64,000 bases of DNA, taken from the NCBI RefSeq assembly GCF_000418325.1, contig NC_021658.1, positions 9,872,001 to 9,936,000 of the forward strand, in the 5' to 3' direction. A model generated the notes under the pieces. The model was not told where the DNA came from. It made no database searches and saw only the letters and a list, made by a program, of their open reading frames with translations. Each line of letters starts with the position of its first letter. Positions within the stretch are counted from its first letter, which is position 1. This document shows, one piece after another, positions 1 to 8,739 of the stretch. A program made the translations under genes and the position numbers. This stretch comes from Sorangium cellulosum So0157-2. Lineage in GTDB: Bacteria > Myxococcota_A > Polyangia > Polyangiales > Polyangiaceae.

Positions 1-1237
1 CGTGGACCTGCGCGGCGCAGGCGCCGACGCCGCCCGCGGCGAGGGCCTCTCGCTCGCGCCGTTCCTCGTGCTGCGCTCGCTCCGGCTGCGCTCGAACTAC
101 ACCGGCTACCTCGAGGACCCGACCTCCGGCGACGCCACCCAGCAGCTCAACGAGGCGATCACCGCGGGCGCGACCGCCTCGTACCGGCTCAGGTTCCCGC
201 TGCTCTCGGATCGCGACGTGCTCGAGGCGGGCGTCGTCGCGCGCACCGACTGGATCGAGCAGTCGCAGCGGCGCCTCGCCGCGGTCGACGGCCGGCCGAC
301 CGCGACGCTCGTCGACGCGAAGGTCCGCGCGACCGACCTCGCCGGCTACCTCGACGCGTCGCTCCGGCCCGCGCGGCGGGTCACGGTGCGCGGCGGGGTG
401 CGCGTCGACGGGCTCGCGTACCAGGTCGTCGATCACGCCGGCGAGGGCGCGCAGGCGCGCAGCGCGCAGGGCATCCACGTGGGCGGCAAGGGCACGGTCG
501 ACGTGGCGCTGCTCCCCGGGCTGCGCGCGCTCGCCAGCGTGGGCCAGGGGTTCCGCTCGCCCCAGGCGCGCAGCCTCGGCGACGGCGAGCGGACCCCGTT
601 CACGCGCGCGCTCTCGGCCGAGGCCGGGCTCCGCTACGCGGACGAGCTCGTGCGGGCGTCGGTCGCGCTGTTCCACACGCGCCTCACCGACGATCTCGTC
701 TTCGACGAGGCGACCGGCCGCAACGAGCCCGTCCCCGCCACGGCCCGCACCGGGGTGGCCTTCGACGCGGTGGCGCGCCCTGCGCCGTGGCTCGTGTCGA
801 GCGTCGGCCTGACGTACACCCGGGCCGCCTTCACCGCGTCCGGCGGGCGCTACGCGGCGGGCGATCTCCTCCCGTTCGTGCCGCAGGTCGTCGCGCGCGC
901 CGACATCGCGGCGACGCCGCGCCTCGGCGCGCTCTTCGGCCGGCGCCTCGAGGCCCGCGCCGGCGCCGGCGTGACGCTGCTCCACGGCCGCCCCCTGCCG
1001 TACGGGGAGCTCGGGCGCGACGCGCTCCTCACCGACGTGACGGCGCACGTCCGCTACCACCGCGTCGAGCTCGGGCTCGACGTCTACAACCTCCTCGACG
1101 CGGCCTGGTTCGACGGCGAGTTCGTCTACCCGTCGAGCTTCACCCGGGGCGCGGCGCCCGACCTCCTGCCCGCGCGGCACGTGACCGTCGGCGCCCCCCG
1201 CAGCTTCCTCGTCTCGCTGTCCCTCTATCTCGGATGA
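1..1237 (+). CDS. TonB-dependent outer-membrane receptor, C-terminal part
   Basis: The gene enters from the left edge, so only the last 412 or so residues are visible; the plug and TonB box lie outside. What remains reads as an outer-membrane beta-barrel: alternating amphipathic strands, a GQGFRSPQA motif of the kind found in TonB-dependent receptors, and a terminal stretch with VELGLDVYNLLDAAWFDGEF near the last strands. Such receptors import ferric siderophores, metals, cobalamin or carbohydrates using TonB energy. Its TGA overlaps the ATG of the next lipoprotein (ATGA), and that gene overlaps a third in the same way, so the three are probably one translationally coupled operon. Substrate cannot be told from this fragment. 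Confidence 0.85.
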   Translation, partial: VDLRGAGADAARGEGLSLAPFLVLRSLRLRSNYTGYLEDPTSGDATQQLNEAITAGATASYRLRFPLLSDRDVLEAGVVARTDWIEQSQRRLAAVDGRPTATLVDAKVRATDLAGYLDASLRPARRVTVRGGVRVDGLAYQVVDHAGEGAQARSAQGIHVGGKGTVDVALLPGLRALASVGQGFRSPQARSLGDGERTPFTRALSAEAGLRYADELVRASVALFHTRLTDDLVFDEATGRNEPVPATARTGVAFDAVARPAPWLVSSVGLTYTRAAFTASGGRYAAGDLLPFVPQVVARADIAATPRLGALFGRRLEARAGAGVTLLHGRPLPYGELGRDALLTDVTAHVRYHRVELGLDVYNLLDAAWFDGEFVYPSSFTRGAAPDLLPARHVTVGAPRSFLVSLSLYLG

Positions 1238-2139
1238 GGTCCTCGATGAGCTCCACCACAGCACAGAAACCAGCGCCCCGCCGGCGCGCCGCGCTCGCCG
1301 CGGCGGGGCTCCTCGCCGCGGCGAGCGCGGCAGGGTGCGGCGCCGGGGGCGACGGCGCGACCGCGGGCAAGCGCCTCACGCTCGCGACCGAGGTCGCGGC
1401 CGACGCGGCGTCGGTCGCGCCGTTCACGAACGCGCTCGGCTGGACCGTCACGCTGTCGAAGGCGCACCTGTCGATCGGGCCGCTCTACTACTTCGAGGGC
1501 GCCCCGTTCACGGCGCGGCGCGCGGCCCCGGGCCGCGGCGGCGCGCCCTCGCTGCTCGACCGGCTCGCCCGGTGGGCCGTCCCGGAGGCGCACGCCCACC
1601 CGGGCCACTACCAGGCCGGCGAGGCGCGGGGCCAGATGGCGCAGCCCACCTCGGTCGACCTGCTGGCGGGGACGACCGCGCTCGCGGACGCGGACGCGGT
1701 GAGCGGCGTCGTGCGATCCGCGCGCTTCACGTTCGGCGCGCCGCCCGCGGGCCCGGTCGCCGCGGAGCTCGACGGGCACGTCGTCGCCCTCGAGGGCCGC
1801 GCCGAGAAGGGCGACGCCGCCCGCGTGTTCCGCGCGCGCGCCCTGGCCGCGGACGTCGCGAGCGACGTGACCGGCGAGCCGGCGGTCGAGGGGTGCGTCT
1901 TCGAGGAGGTCTACCTCGACGGGCCCGGCGTCGTGACGCTCGCGATCAAGCCGTCGGTCTGGCTCGACCAGGTCGACTTCGAGGCCGTGGCCGAGGGCGA
2001 GGACGGCGCGCCGGCCGATCTGGAGCCGGAGAGCCAGGCCCAGCGCGGGTTCGTGCGGGGCCTCAAGAAGGGGACGGCCTACGCGCTCTCGTTCGCGCCC
2101 GGCGCGCCGCAGGGAGAGAAAGAGGAGGAGGAGCGATGA
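1234..2139 (+). CDS. Putative lipoprotein coupled to the TonB-dependent receptor
   Basis: A 301-residue protein starting at the ATG that overlaps the receptor stop codon; a second ATG four codons later is an alternative start. A basic N-terminus, a hydrophobic stretch and an AASAAGC lipobox put the lipidated Cys near residue 34, so it is probably anchored in an envelope membrane. The mature part has a short His-rich patch (EAHAHPGHYQAG, around residues 118-130) that might bind metal, followed by a beta-rich region. I recognise no named family. The coupling to a TonB-dependent receptor suggests a shared role in uptake, perhaps of a metal, but that is inference only. Confidence 0.75.
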   Translation: MRSSMSSTTAQKPAPRRRAALAAAGLLAAASAAGCGAGGDGATAGKRLTLATEVAADAASVAPFTNALGWTVTLSKAHLSIGPLYYFEGAPFTARRAAPGRGGAPSLLDRLARWAVPEAHAHPGHYQAGEARGQMAQPTSVDLLAGTTALADADAVSGVVRSARFTFGAPPAGPVAAELDGHVVALEGRAEKGDAARVFRARALAADVASDVTGEPAVEGCVFEEVYLDGPGVVTLAIKPSVWLDQVDFEAVAEGEDGAPADLEPESQAQRGFVRGLKKGTAYALSFAPGAPQGEKEEEER

Positions 2140-2999
2140 GGACCAGGGGAAGCTTGTGCGCGGCGGCGCTGTCGCTCGCCGCGGCGGCGCTCGCCGGCTG
2201 CGGCGACGACGGCGCGTCGGGGGCCGGGAGCGTGGCGTTCTCGACGTGGGGCGAGGAGTACATCGAGCAGGAGATCCCGGCCGCCGATCTCGAGGACGGC
2301 TGGAGCATCCGGTACGAGAAGTTCCTCTTCGTCCTGCGGAACGTGACCGTCGCCGATCGCGAGGGGAACGTCGGGGCGCGGATGGAGGGCTCGATCCTGT
2401 TCGACCACACGAAGCCCGGCGTGAAGCCGGTCGTGACGTTCGAGGGCCTCGAGGCCAGGCCCTGGGAGCGCGTCTCCTACGAGATCGGCCCGGCGGACGC
2501 GGACACCGCGCTCGACGGGGCGACGGAGGAGGACAAGGCGCTCATGCTGGCCGCGGGCGCGTCGGTGCACATCGAGGCGACCGCGCGGAAGGGCGACGGC
2601 GGCGAGGAGAAGCGCCTCGACTGGACCTTCTCGCTCGCGACGCGCTACGCCGATTGCAAGGGCGACAAGGCCGGCAAGGAGACCGAGGGCGTCCTCGTCA
2701 CGAACGGCGGCACCGACACCGTGGAGCTCACGATCCACGGCGACCATTTCTTCTACGACGACCTCCAGTCCGCGTCCGCGGCGCGCCGCTTCGCGCCGAT
2801 CGCCGCCGCGGACGAAGGCGCCGACGGCGCCGTCACCCTGGAGGAGCTCGCCGCGGTGCGCCTCGTCGCGATCGAGGAGGGCCCCTACGGGACGGGCAGC
2901 GCCGGAGACATCGACGACCTCGGCGCCTTCGTCGCGGCGCTCTCGCGCACGCTCGGGCACTTCCGCGGCGAGGGCGAGTGCGTCTCCGTCGACCCGTGA
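2136..2999 (+). CDS. Putative lipoprotein, third gene of the TonB-receptor operon
   Basis: A 287-residue protein starting at an ATG that overlaps the previous stop (ATGA), with GAGGAGGAG just upstream as ribosome binding site. Its N-terminus (basic residues, Ala/Leu core, AALAGC lipobox) marks a lipoprotein with the modified Cys near residue 20. The mature domain begins with STWGEEYIEQEIPAADLEDG and appears beta-rich; it has no motif I can assign to an enzyme. The coupling suggests it works with the receptor and the preceding lipoprotein. It ends 27 bp before the stop codon of a convergent kinase gene. Confidence 0.75.
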   Translation: MRTRGSLCAAALSLAAAALAGCGDDGASGAGSVAFSTWGEEYIEQEIPAADLEDGWSIRYEKFLFVLRNVTVADREGNVGARMEGSILFDHTKPGVKPVVTFEGLEARPWERVSYEIGPADADTALDGATEEDKALMLAAGASVHIEATARKGDGGEEKRLDWTFSLATRYADCKGDKAGKETEGVLVTNGGTDTVELTIHGDHFFYDDLQSASAARRFAPIAAADEGADGAVTLEELAAVRLVAIEEGPYGTGSAGDIDDLGAFVAALSRTLGHFRGEGECVSVDP

Positions 3000-3029
3000 T
3001 CGGGCCGCGGGCGGGACGCGCGGCGATCA
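2997..3029. terminator. Imperfect hairpin between convergent genes
   Basis: The stop codons of the lipoprotein (+) and the kinase (-) sit inside an imperfect inverted repeat, TGATCGGGCCGCG paired with CGCGGCGATCA with a GG bulge. There is no T run, so a bidirectional termination role is only plausible. Confidence 0.35.
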
Positions 3030-4817
3030 CTCGAGCGCGACCGTCGTCGAGACCTCCTGGAGCTCGTTCCCGTCGAACGCCGGCACGCGCGCGGAGCTGA
3101 GCACCATCTGCACGCAGGTCCCGGCCGGGGTCATCGCGACCCGCGGCTCGACGCTGATGCGCTGCACGGCGCCCGCGGGGTTGAAGTACACCCGCGCGGT
3201 CACCGCCTTCGGCCCCTCCTTGCCCCTGCAGTGGATCGGCGCGGTCGACCCCTTGCGCTGCAGCGCGGCGTGGGCCGCGGCGTGATCGAACGGCCTCGCG
3301 GCGCCCGGCTGCGCCGCGCCCGGCTGCGCCGTGATCGCCGCCGCGGTCGCGCCGCCTTCGCGCGTGGGGCGCGGGACCTTCGGCAGGAGCACCGGCACCG
3401 GCCCGTGGCGCGGGCCTGGCGGCGGCAGCTCCGCGCCCTCCGCCGACGCCGGCGGGCGCGCCTCGTCGCCGCGGCCGGCGCTGATCACCGTGGGGCGCGC
3501 CGGCTCGGGCAGCCGCTGCGCCACCGGGACCTCGCGCCGCGCGCGGCCGGTGGAGACCACGAGCGCCGCCGCGGCGCCGCCGAGCAGGCCGAGGGCGAGG
3601 AGCAGCATCGGCTTCCACATGGCTGGCTTCGAGGGCGCCGGCGCCGGCGCGCTGCTCGCCAGGGCCGGCGCGCTCGCCGGCGGAAAAGACGCGCCAGGCC
3701 GCGGCCGATCCGCCGGCGGGGGGGCGGTCGACGCGCCCCCGCGGCCGCCCGCGCGCGCGTCCGTCGAGCGCTGCGCGTCCGTGGCCATCTCGGTCGGCCC
3801 GGTCATCGACAGGGGCGCGGCCGTCCCCGCGGAGGTGACCGCCGCGGCGATGCCGGGCGGCGTCACCGAGACCCCGGCGGCGGGGGGGCGCACGCTGCGC
3901 GGATCGACGAAGAGCGCCGGCCCGAGCGCGTCGAACGCCTCCTGCGCCGTCTGGAAGCGCTGCGCCGGCTCGCGCGCAAGGCAACGCGCGAACCAGGCGT
4001 CGAACGGGTGCACGACGCAGCCGGCGCGCCCGAGCGCCGTCGCGCGCGTCGAGGCCGGGTCGATCGGCTCGAAGAGGATCTCGCGGAGCAGCACGGGCAT
4101 CGCGGTGCCCATCGGGTCGTTCGCGGCGCGCCAGTACATGCGGCCGGTGAGCGCCGCGAAGGCGATGAGCCCGAGCGCCCACACGTCGGTCGCCGGCGAG
4201 ATCTGCCCGCGCGCGTCCGTCTGTTCGGGCGCCATCCAGAGGGGCGTGCCGAGCGACGCGGTCGCCATCGTGCTCGCCTCCGCGGCGATCTTCGCGATGC
4301 CGAAGTCGAGGACCTTGACCGACCACGGCGCCGTCGCGCTGTTCGACTTCGCGAGGAAGACGTTCTGCGGCTTCATGTCGCGGTGGACCACGCCCGCCCG
4401 GTGGGCGGCGCCGAGCGCGTGGCAGAGCTGCCGGAAGATCTCGTGCACGTCCTTGGGCGCGAGCAGCCCGCTGCGCTTCATGCGCTGCGCGAGGTCCTCC
4501 CCTTCGAGCAGCTCCATCGCCAGCCACGGCACGCCGCTCGCCGCGTCCACGCCGGCGGCGATCACCTGCACGATGTGATCGCTCTCGACCAGCGCGCCCA
4601 CGCGCGCCTCCTGCTCGAAGCGCTCGCGCAGCCGGGTGTCCGCGCAGAGCTGCGGGTGCATGAGCTTGAGGGCGCGCAGCTTGCCGGTGCTCGCCTGCTC
4701 GGCGATGTACACGGCGCCCATGCCCCCGGCGCTGAGAGGCCGAACGATCCGGAACTCCCCGAAGAGCATCCCGACCGCCGGCTGAAGCGGCGCGATCATG
4801 GCCCGCGATGGTAGCAT
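3027..4817 (-). CDS. Transmembrane Ser/Thr protein kinase (Hanks type)
   Basis: 596 residues from the ATG at 4817; an internal ATG at 4799 is also possible, while upstream codons read as non-coding. The kinase domain fills about residues 18-290: Gly loop SAGGMGAVYIAE, catalytic HRDMKPQN near residue 144 and the DFG segment in KVLDFGIAKI. A Pro/Ala-rich linker leads to one membrane helix around residues 402-424 (MLLLALGLLGGAAAALVV), then about 170 residues predicted outside the cytoplasm. This is the layout of bacterial sensor kinases whose extracytoplasmic C-terminus perceives a signal. The last 80 residues look like a TonB-C/AgmX-like fold (IHCRGKEGPKAVTARVYFNP), which is inference. It lies 102 bp downstream of the flavoprotein gene on the same strand. 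Confidence 0.93.
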   Translation of the reverse strand: MLPSRAMIAPLQPAVGMLFGEFRIVRPLSAGGMGAVYIAEQASTGKLRALKLMHPQLCADTRLRERFEQEARVGALVESDHIVQVIAAGVDAASGVPWLAMELLEGEDLAQRMKRSGLLAPKDVHEIFRQLCHALGAAHRAGVVHRDMKPQNVFLAKSNSATAPWSVKVLDFGIAKIAAEASTMATASLGTPLWMAPEQTDARGQISPATDVWALGLIAFAALTGRMYWRAANDPMGTAMPVLLREILFEPIDPASTRATALGRAGCVVHPFDAWFARCLAREPAQRFQTAQEAFDALGPALFVDPRSVRPPAAGVSVTPPGIAAAVTSAGTAAPLSMTGPTEMATDAQRSTDARAGGRGGASTAPPPADRPRPGASFPPASAPALASSAPAPAPSKPAMWKPMLLLALGLLGGAAAALVVSTGRARREVPVAQRLPEPARPTVISAGRGDEARPPASAEGAELPPPGPRHGPVPVLLPKVPRPTREGGATAAAITAQPGAAQPGAARPFDHAAAHAALQRKGSTAPIHCRGKEGPKAVTARVYFNPAGAVQRISVEPRVAMTPAGTCVQMVLSSARVPAFDGNELQEVSTTVALE

Positions 4818-4919
4818 GGGGGTGCCTCCGGGGTGTCGGCGCTCACGGCGCGGCTCCGTGTTGCAGCGCACATGCGCGCGCCTCGCCAGAGCGGTTTTCG
4901 CCCGTCTCTGGTACATGCG

Positions 4920-6146
4920 TTACAGAGCGGCGTCGCTCGGCGGGAGCGACGTGACCAGGCGATCGAGCCCGATCCGGCCGGCGACGAGCGCGCCCGTCGC
5001 CGCGGCGCGGAGCGCGTCCGGCGCCGGCTGGGGGCTGCCGGCGAAGTGGCGCATGCCGAAGCGCAGGAACGACGGCTCGCGGAGGAGGTAGCGCTCGACG
5101 CGGTCCCGCGGCGCGCCGTAGAACGCGCGCATCGCCCGGCGCCGGAACCGGAGGTCCAGGCCGAGCAGCGATCGCTCGACCCGCCGGCCCCAGTCGCCGA
5201 ACCCGAGGTCGCCGGCCTCGAGCTTCTCGGCGAGGTACGCGCCCGCGAGGGCGCCGTAGGCGATCGCCTGCGCGATGCCCTCGCCCAGCATCGGATCGAT
5301 GCCCGCGGCCTCGCCGACGAGCAGGGCCGCGGGCCGCGCGATCGCGGCCCTCGGGTCGAGCCCGCGCTCGGCGAAGCGCTTCCGCCGGTAGCGGTCCGGA
5401 TCGAGGCCGAGCGCCGCGAGCCGGCCCCGGAGGACGCGCTCGGCGTCGGGGGCGGGGCGCGCCGCGCCGAGGGCGCCCTCGTGCAGCACGTACGCCCCCC
5501 GGCAGACGAGCTCGCGCCCGCCCACGATCGTGGGGAAGTCCCACAGGTAGCCGGCGAACGAGCGATCCCGCATCTCGAAGTGCAGGAGGTCGCGCGCCCG
5601 GTCCCCCGCGACGGGCTCGGTGTCGACCTCGACGGCCTGCGCGCGCAGCCGGCCGAACGACAGCCCCATCGCGCGGCGGACGACGCTGCCGACGCCGTCC
5701 GCGCCGACGACGACGCGGCCGTCGAAGTCCCCGGCCGAGCTCTCGACCCGCGCGCCGCCCGGCCGCAGCGAGGCGGCGGTGACCCGCGCCCCCTCGACGA
5801 TCCGGACCCCGCGCGCGCGCGCGGCGAGCGCGAGCGCGCGATCGAACTCGACGCGCCGGACGACGCGGCCGATGTTCCCCTCGCGGAGCGCGATCTCGCC
5901 CGCCTGGAAGGCCGCGCTGACGCCGTGCACCACGACCGAGGGCACGTCGATCGTCACCCCGATCGCCGCGAGCGCCCTGTCGGCGCGCTGACCGAGCCCG
6001 CCTGCGCAGCACTTGTCCCGCGGGTAGCGCTCCTTTTCGAGCACCACGATCCTGTCGGTGAGGGCCGGGCGATGGTGGGCGAGGAAGAGCGCCGTGCTCA
6101 GGCCCGCGGGCCCGCCGCCGACGATCACGACTTCATACGCCGACAT
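4920..6146 (-). CDS. FAD-dependent oxidoreductase, geranylgeranyl reductase family
   Basis: 408 residues from the ATG at 6146. The N-terminus holds the dinucleotide-binding Rossmann motif VVIVGGGPAGLSTALFL; a CCAGGL motif follows near residue 48 and GADGVGSVVRRAMG near the middle, the second FAD-contacting segment. The C-terminal half has LLVGEAAGIDPMLGEGIAQAI, the GD-like motif of the group 2 flavoprotein monooxygenase and geranylgeranyl reductase superfamily. Family members reduce isoprenoid double bonds or modify polyketides and terpenoids; the substrate here is unknown. It lies 146 bp downstream of the methyltransferase gene on the same strand, so co-transcription is possible but not shown. 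Confidence 0.88.
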   Translation of the reverse strand: MSAYEVVIVGGGPAGLSTALFLAHHRPALTDRIVVLEKERYPRDKCCAGGLGQRADRALAAIGVTIDVPSVVVHGVSAAFQAGEIALREGNIGRVVRRVEFDRALALAARARGVRIVEGARVTAASLRPGGARVESSAGDFDGRVVVGADGVGSVVRRAMGLSFGRLRAQAVEVDTEPVAGDRARDLLHFEMRDRSFAGYLWDFPTIVGGRELVCRGAYVLHEGALGAARPAPDAERVLRGRLAALGLDPDRYRRKRFAERGLDPRAAIARPAALLVGEAAGIDPMLGEGIAQAIAYGALAGAYLAEKLEAGDLGFGDWGRRVERSLLGLDLRFRRRAMRAFYGAPRDRVERYLLREPSFLRFGMRHFAGSPQPAPDALRAAATGALVAGRIGLDRLVTSLPPSDAAL

Positions 6147-6292
6147 GGGGCGCCGCTCTAGCACGGCGCCTCGCGCCGCGGGCGCGGGATGCTCGGCGGG
6201 CTGGGCGCTCGCGGGCAGGCCGCGGGACTGGCGGGCGGGACGCTCGCGGACAAGCGAGCTCTTCCGTTGGAGGCGCGCGGGCGCGCGGGGGC

Positions 6293-7057
6293 TCAGCGCC
6301 GCTCGTAGGAGGCCACCTGCGTGCGGTACGGGAAGAGGTACGCGCTCTTGCCCGCGAGCTCCGGGTGGCTCCCGGCCAGATCGCGGACCTCGTTCAGGAC
6401 CGAGTACCGCTCCTTCAGGGGGAGCGCGGCGATGTAGCTGATCGAGGCGACGCGCTCGAGGAGCCCGTCGAGATCGAGCTCCTGCGTGTGGGTGAACTCG
6501 TGCTCTCCGATCGGCGCGAACAGGCGGGTGTCGGAGAACGGCCGGCGCCACGCGCCGATCCGGTGGACCGGGGCGTCGCGGCCGTAGCGGTTGAGGATGC
6601 GGGAGATGCGAGCGACCCAGTCGACCCGCTCGTCCCGCAGGTTGAAGAGCAGCGAGAGGCGCCCCCGCGGCCGGAGCACCCGGTGGACCTCGGCGAGCGC
6701 GAGATCGCCGTGGAACCAGTGGAACGACTGCGCGGCGACCGCGGCGTCGACCGACGCCTCGGGCAGGGGGATGGCCTCGGCCACGCCGTCCAGCAGGACG
6801 GCGGACGGGACCATCTGGCCCAGCTTGCGGCGCATCCCCTCGACCGGCTCGAGCGCGAGGAGCCGGGCGCCCGTCGGCACGAGCAGGCGCGTGAGCTTGC
6901 CGGTCCCCGCGCCGAGATCGAGCACCGTGCTTCCGGCGTCGATGCGCAGCGTGTCGAGCAGGAGCTCGATCGCGCCGCGCGGGTAGTCGGGGCGCCCTTT
7001 CTCGTAAGCATCCGCTGCAGTCGCGTAGCCCTGTGCAGCGAGGCGATGGAGAGTCAT
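6293..7057 (-). CDS. Class I SAM-dependent methyltransferase
   Basis: 254 residues from the ATG at 7057. Motif I is clear, VLDLGAGTGKLTRLL, followed by an acidic strand end (ALEPVEG), AEAIPLPEASVDAAVAAQSFHWF and the post-motif HRVLRPRGRLSLLFNLRDE. The order and spacing match the Methyltransf_11/UbiE-like small-molecule methyltransferases; the C-terminal third (THTQELDLDGLLERVASISYIAALP) resembles the yeast trans-aconitate methyltransferase-like group. Substrate unknown. It lies 78 bp downstream of the dipeptidase gene on the same strand. Confidence 0.88.
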   Translation of the reverse strand: MTLHRLAAQGYATAADAYEKGRPDYPRGAIELLLDTLRIDAGSTVLDLGAGTGKLTRLLVPTGARLLALEPVEGMRRKLGQMVPSAVLLDGVAEAIPLPEASVDAAVAAQSFHWFHGDLALAEVHRVLRPRGRLSLLFNLRDERVDWVARISRILNRYGRDAPVHRIGAWRRPFSDTRLFAPIGEHEFTHTQELDLDGLLERVASISYIAALPLKERYSVLNEVRDLAGSHPELAGKSAYLFPYRTQVASYERR

Positions 7058-7135
7058 GGCCAGCGTCCGCTCCGCGTGAGGATGAGTTCGACCAGCGCCG
7101 GAGGGACCACCCACCCCGACGGCCCTGTCGAGAGG

Positions 7136-8161
7136 CTACGCAACCGAGCGCTGCGTTGGAAGCGGATTGTCGCGCAAGATGCGCATTGCGTTGCCGCGCA
7201 GCAACTTGCCGATGACACGCTCGCTCAACCCGGCTTGGAGCAGAGCATCCGTCAAGAGCGGAAGGTGCGCGGCGTCGCGGAGCTCGCGTGTCGGGACGAT
7301 GAAGCCGTCCCAATCGGATCCGAGCGCGGGGGTGTCCTCGCCGGCAACATTGATGATGTGCAGGAGGTGCTTGACGACGGGAGCGAGCCCGTTGCCGCCG
7401 AGGTAGAGCGGGCAAAAGATGATCCCGGCGCACCCGCCGCGGTCGGCGAGGGCGCGGAGCTGGTCGTCATCGATGTTGCGCCAGTGGTCGAACGCGCCGG
7501 CGACGCCGGTGTGGCTGACGATGGGAGGACGGCGCGCGAGCGCGCACACCTCGAGGAAACCTGCGCGGTTGATGTGCGCGAGGTCGACGATGACGCCGAG
7601 ATCCTCGGCGCGGCGCACGACGTCGCGGCCGAAGGGGGTGAGGCCTTCACCGTCGCTGCGACCTCGGCCGTAGGCGGGATAACACACGTCGTTGGCGCTG
7701 AAGTGGCAGAGCCCGAGGTAGCGCACGCCGCGCCGCGCGAAGCGCTCGAGCGTGTCGAGCTCGCCCTCGAGCGCGTGCGCGCCCTCGATCCCGAGCAGCG
7801 CCGCGACGGCGCCGCGGGCCCTCGCCGCCTCGATGTCCTCGGCGGTGCGCGCCTTGACGAGGCGATCGGGCTGCGCGAGGGCGGCCTGCTCCAGGAGGTC
7901 GATCTGCTCGTCGACGACGGCGGCGAGCCCGCGCCGCTGCCCGATGGGCAGCGAGACCAGGCCGAAGAACTGCGCGCCGACGCCGCCCTCGACGAGCCGC
8001 GGGACGTCGACGTGCCCGCCCAGGGCCGCGAGCGGCAGCATCGGCTCGTGGCGCTCGTGCAGATCGTAGCCGACCCAGCGCGACCACATGAGGCTGTCGG
8101 CGTGGAGGTCGATCGCGGGGAACTGGGCGTGCAGGGCGCGGGCTTCGGGGGTTCCGTGCAT
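7136..8161 (-). CDS. Membrane dipeptidase-like peptidase, family M19
   Basis: 341 residues. The sequence carries the renal dipeptidase metal-site pattern: an early HxD motif (IDLHADSL), a Glu in LLGIEGAHAL, His in IVDLAHINRAGF and PIVSHTGVAG, and the closing LGSDWDGFIVP. M19 enzymes are zinc-dependent and cleave dipeptides, including D-amino-acid dipeptides from peptidoglycan. No signal peptide is visible, so a cytoplasmic location is likely. It follows gdx on the same strand with a 55-bp gap and may be co-transcribed with it. Confidence 0.92.
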   Translation of the reverse strand: MHGTPEARALHAQFPAIDLHADSLMWSRWVGYDLHERHEPMLPLAALGGHVDVPRLVEGGVGAQFFGLVSLPIGQRRGLAAVVDEQIDLLEQAALAQPDRLVKARTAEDIEAARARGAVAALLGIEGAHALEGELDTLERFARRGVRYLGLCHFSANDVCYPAYGRGRSDGEGLTPFGRDVVRRAEDLGVIVDLAHINRAGFLEVCALARRPPIVSHTGVAGAFDHWRNIDDDQLRALADRGGCAGIIFCPLYLGGNGLAPVVKHLLHIINVAGEDTPALGSDWDGFIVPTRELRDAAHLPLLTDALLQAGLSERVIGKLLRGNAMRILRDNPLPTQRSVA

Positions 8162-8216
8162 GAGGGGAGGTTAGTCGAGGCGGGGCGCTCGGTCGTGCGC
8201 GCCGCGCGGCGGCGGC

Positions 8217-8534
8217 TCAGCGGCTCGACAGCTTGAGGCCGAGGATGGCCACGACGAGCAGCGCGAGGAACCCGAGCCTCGCGGGCGTGGCGGGCTCGCC
8301 GAACAGGACGATGCCGGCGATCGCCGCCCCGAACGCGCCGATGCCGACCCAGACGGCGTAGGCCGTGCCGATGGGCAGGGTGCGCGAGGCGGCCTCGAGG
8401 AGGACGAGGCTCGCGACGATCGCGGAGATCGTGAGCACGGTGGGCAGGGGGCGCGTGAAGCCCTGTGTGTACTTGAGTCCGACGGCCCAGCAGACCTCGA
8501 GCAGACCTGCCAGGAACAACAACAGCCAGGACAT
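8217..8534 (-). CDS. gdx: Guanidinium exporter Gdx (SugE), SMR family
   Basis: 105 residues forming four membrane helices, the full length of a small multidrug resistance subunit. The N-terminus MSWLLLFLAGLLEVCWAVGL contains the essential Glu13 of the family, and GTAYAVWVGIGAFGAAIAG and LVVAILGLKLS match the Gdx/SugE branch rather than EmrE. Gdx proteins form antiparallel dimers and export guanidinium in exchange for protons. The ribosome binding site is GAGGAG, about 8 bases before the ATG. A probable guanidine-I riboswitch lies in the leader immediately upstream, which supports this substrate over quaternary ammonium compounds. Confidence 0.93.
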   Translation of the reverse strand: MSWLLLFLAGLLEVCWAVGLKYTQGFTRPLPTVLTISAIVASLVLLEAASRTLPIGTAYAVWVGIGAFGAAIAGIVLFGEPATPARLGFLALLVVAILGLKLSSR

Positions 8535-8552
8535 GACGACTCTCCTCGTAAT

Positions 8553-8637
8553 GTGGCTGCGTCGTCTTATCCTGACCGGGTACGGCGCGTCTCGTCCGGG
8601 ACGCTCCCGTGGGCGCCGGGGGGGAACCTAGCAGGCG
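8553..8637 (-). promoter_or_regulatory. Probable guanidine-I (ykkC) riboswitch
   Basis: The leader of gdx, read on the minus strand, contains in order a CTAGGTTCC box, a GC-rich hairpin around GGCGCCCACGGGAGCG, the segment CCCGGACGAGACGCGCCGT, and the 3-prime segment ACCCGGTCAGGATAAGAC followed by GACGC. CTGC and GCAG at the two ends could close the outer helix. Order and conserved boxes resemble the ykkC class I guanidine aptamer, and the downstream gene is a guanidinium exporter, its usual target. No T run is seen before the start, so regulation may act at the ribosome binding site. The call is by eye, without a covariance search. Confidence 0.6.
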
Positions 8638-8739
8638 CGACGGGCCGTGCAAAGGCGTGCGGCCGACGCGGTGCGGCGCGGCTGTGGCGGCTCGGTTCGC
8701 GATCGACGAGCGCCGCGGCGCGGGCCGCGGCCGAGCTCG

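Noticed and set aside
8545..8640. Guanidine-II (mini-ykkC) type element
   Set aside because: One hairpin with an ACGG loop can be drawn, but a second matching ACGR hairpin is missing; the boxes fit the class I aptamer better.
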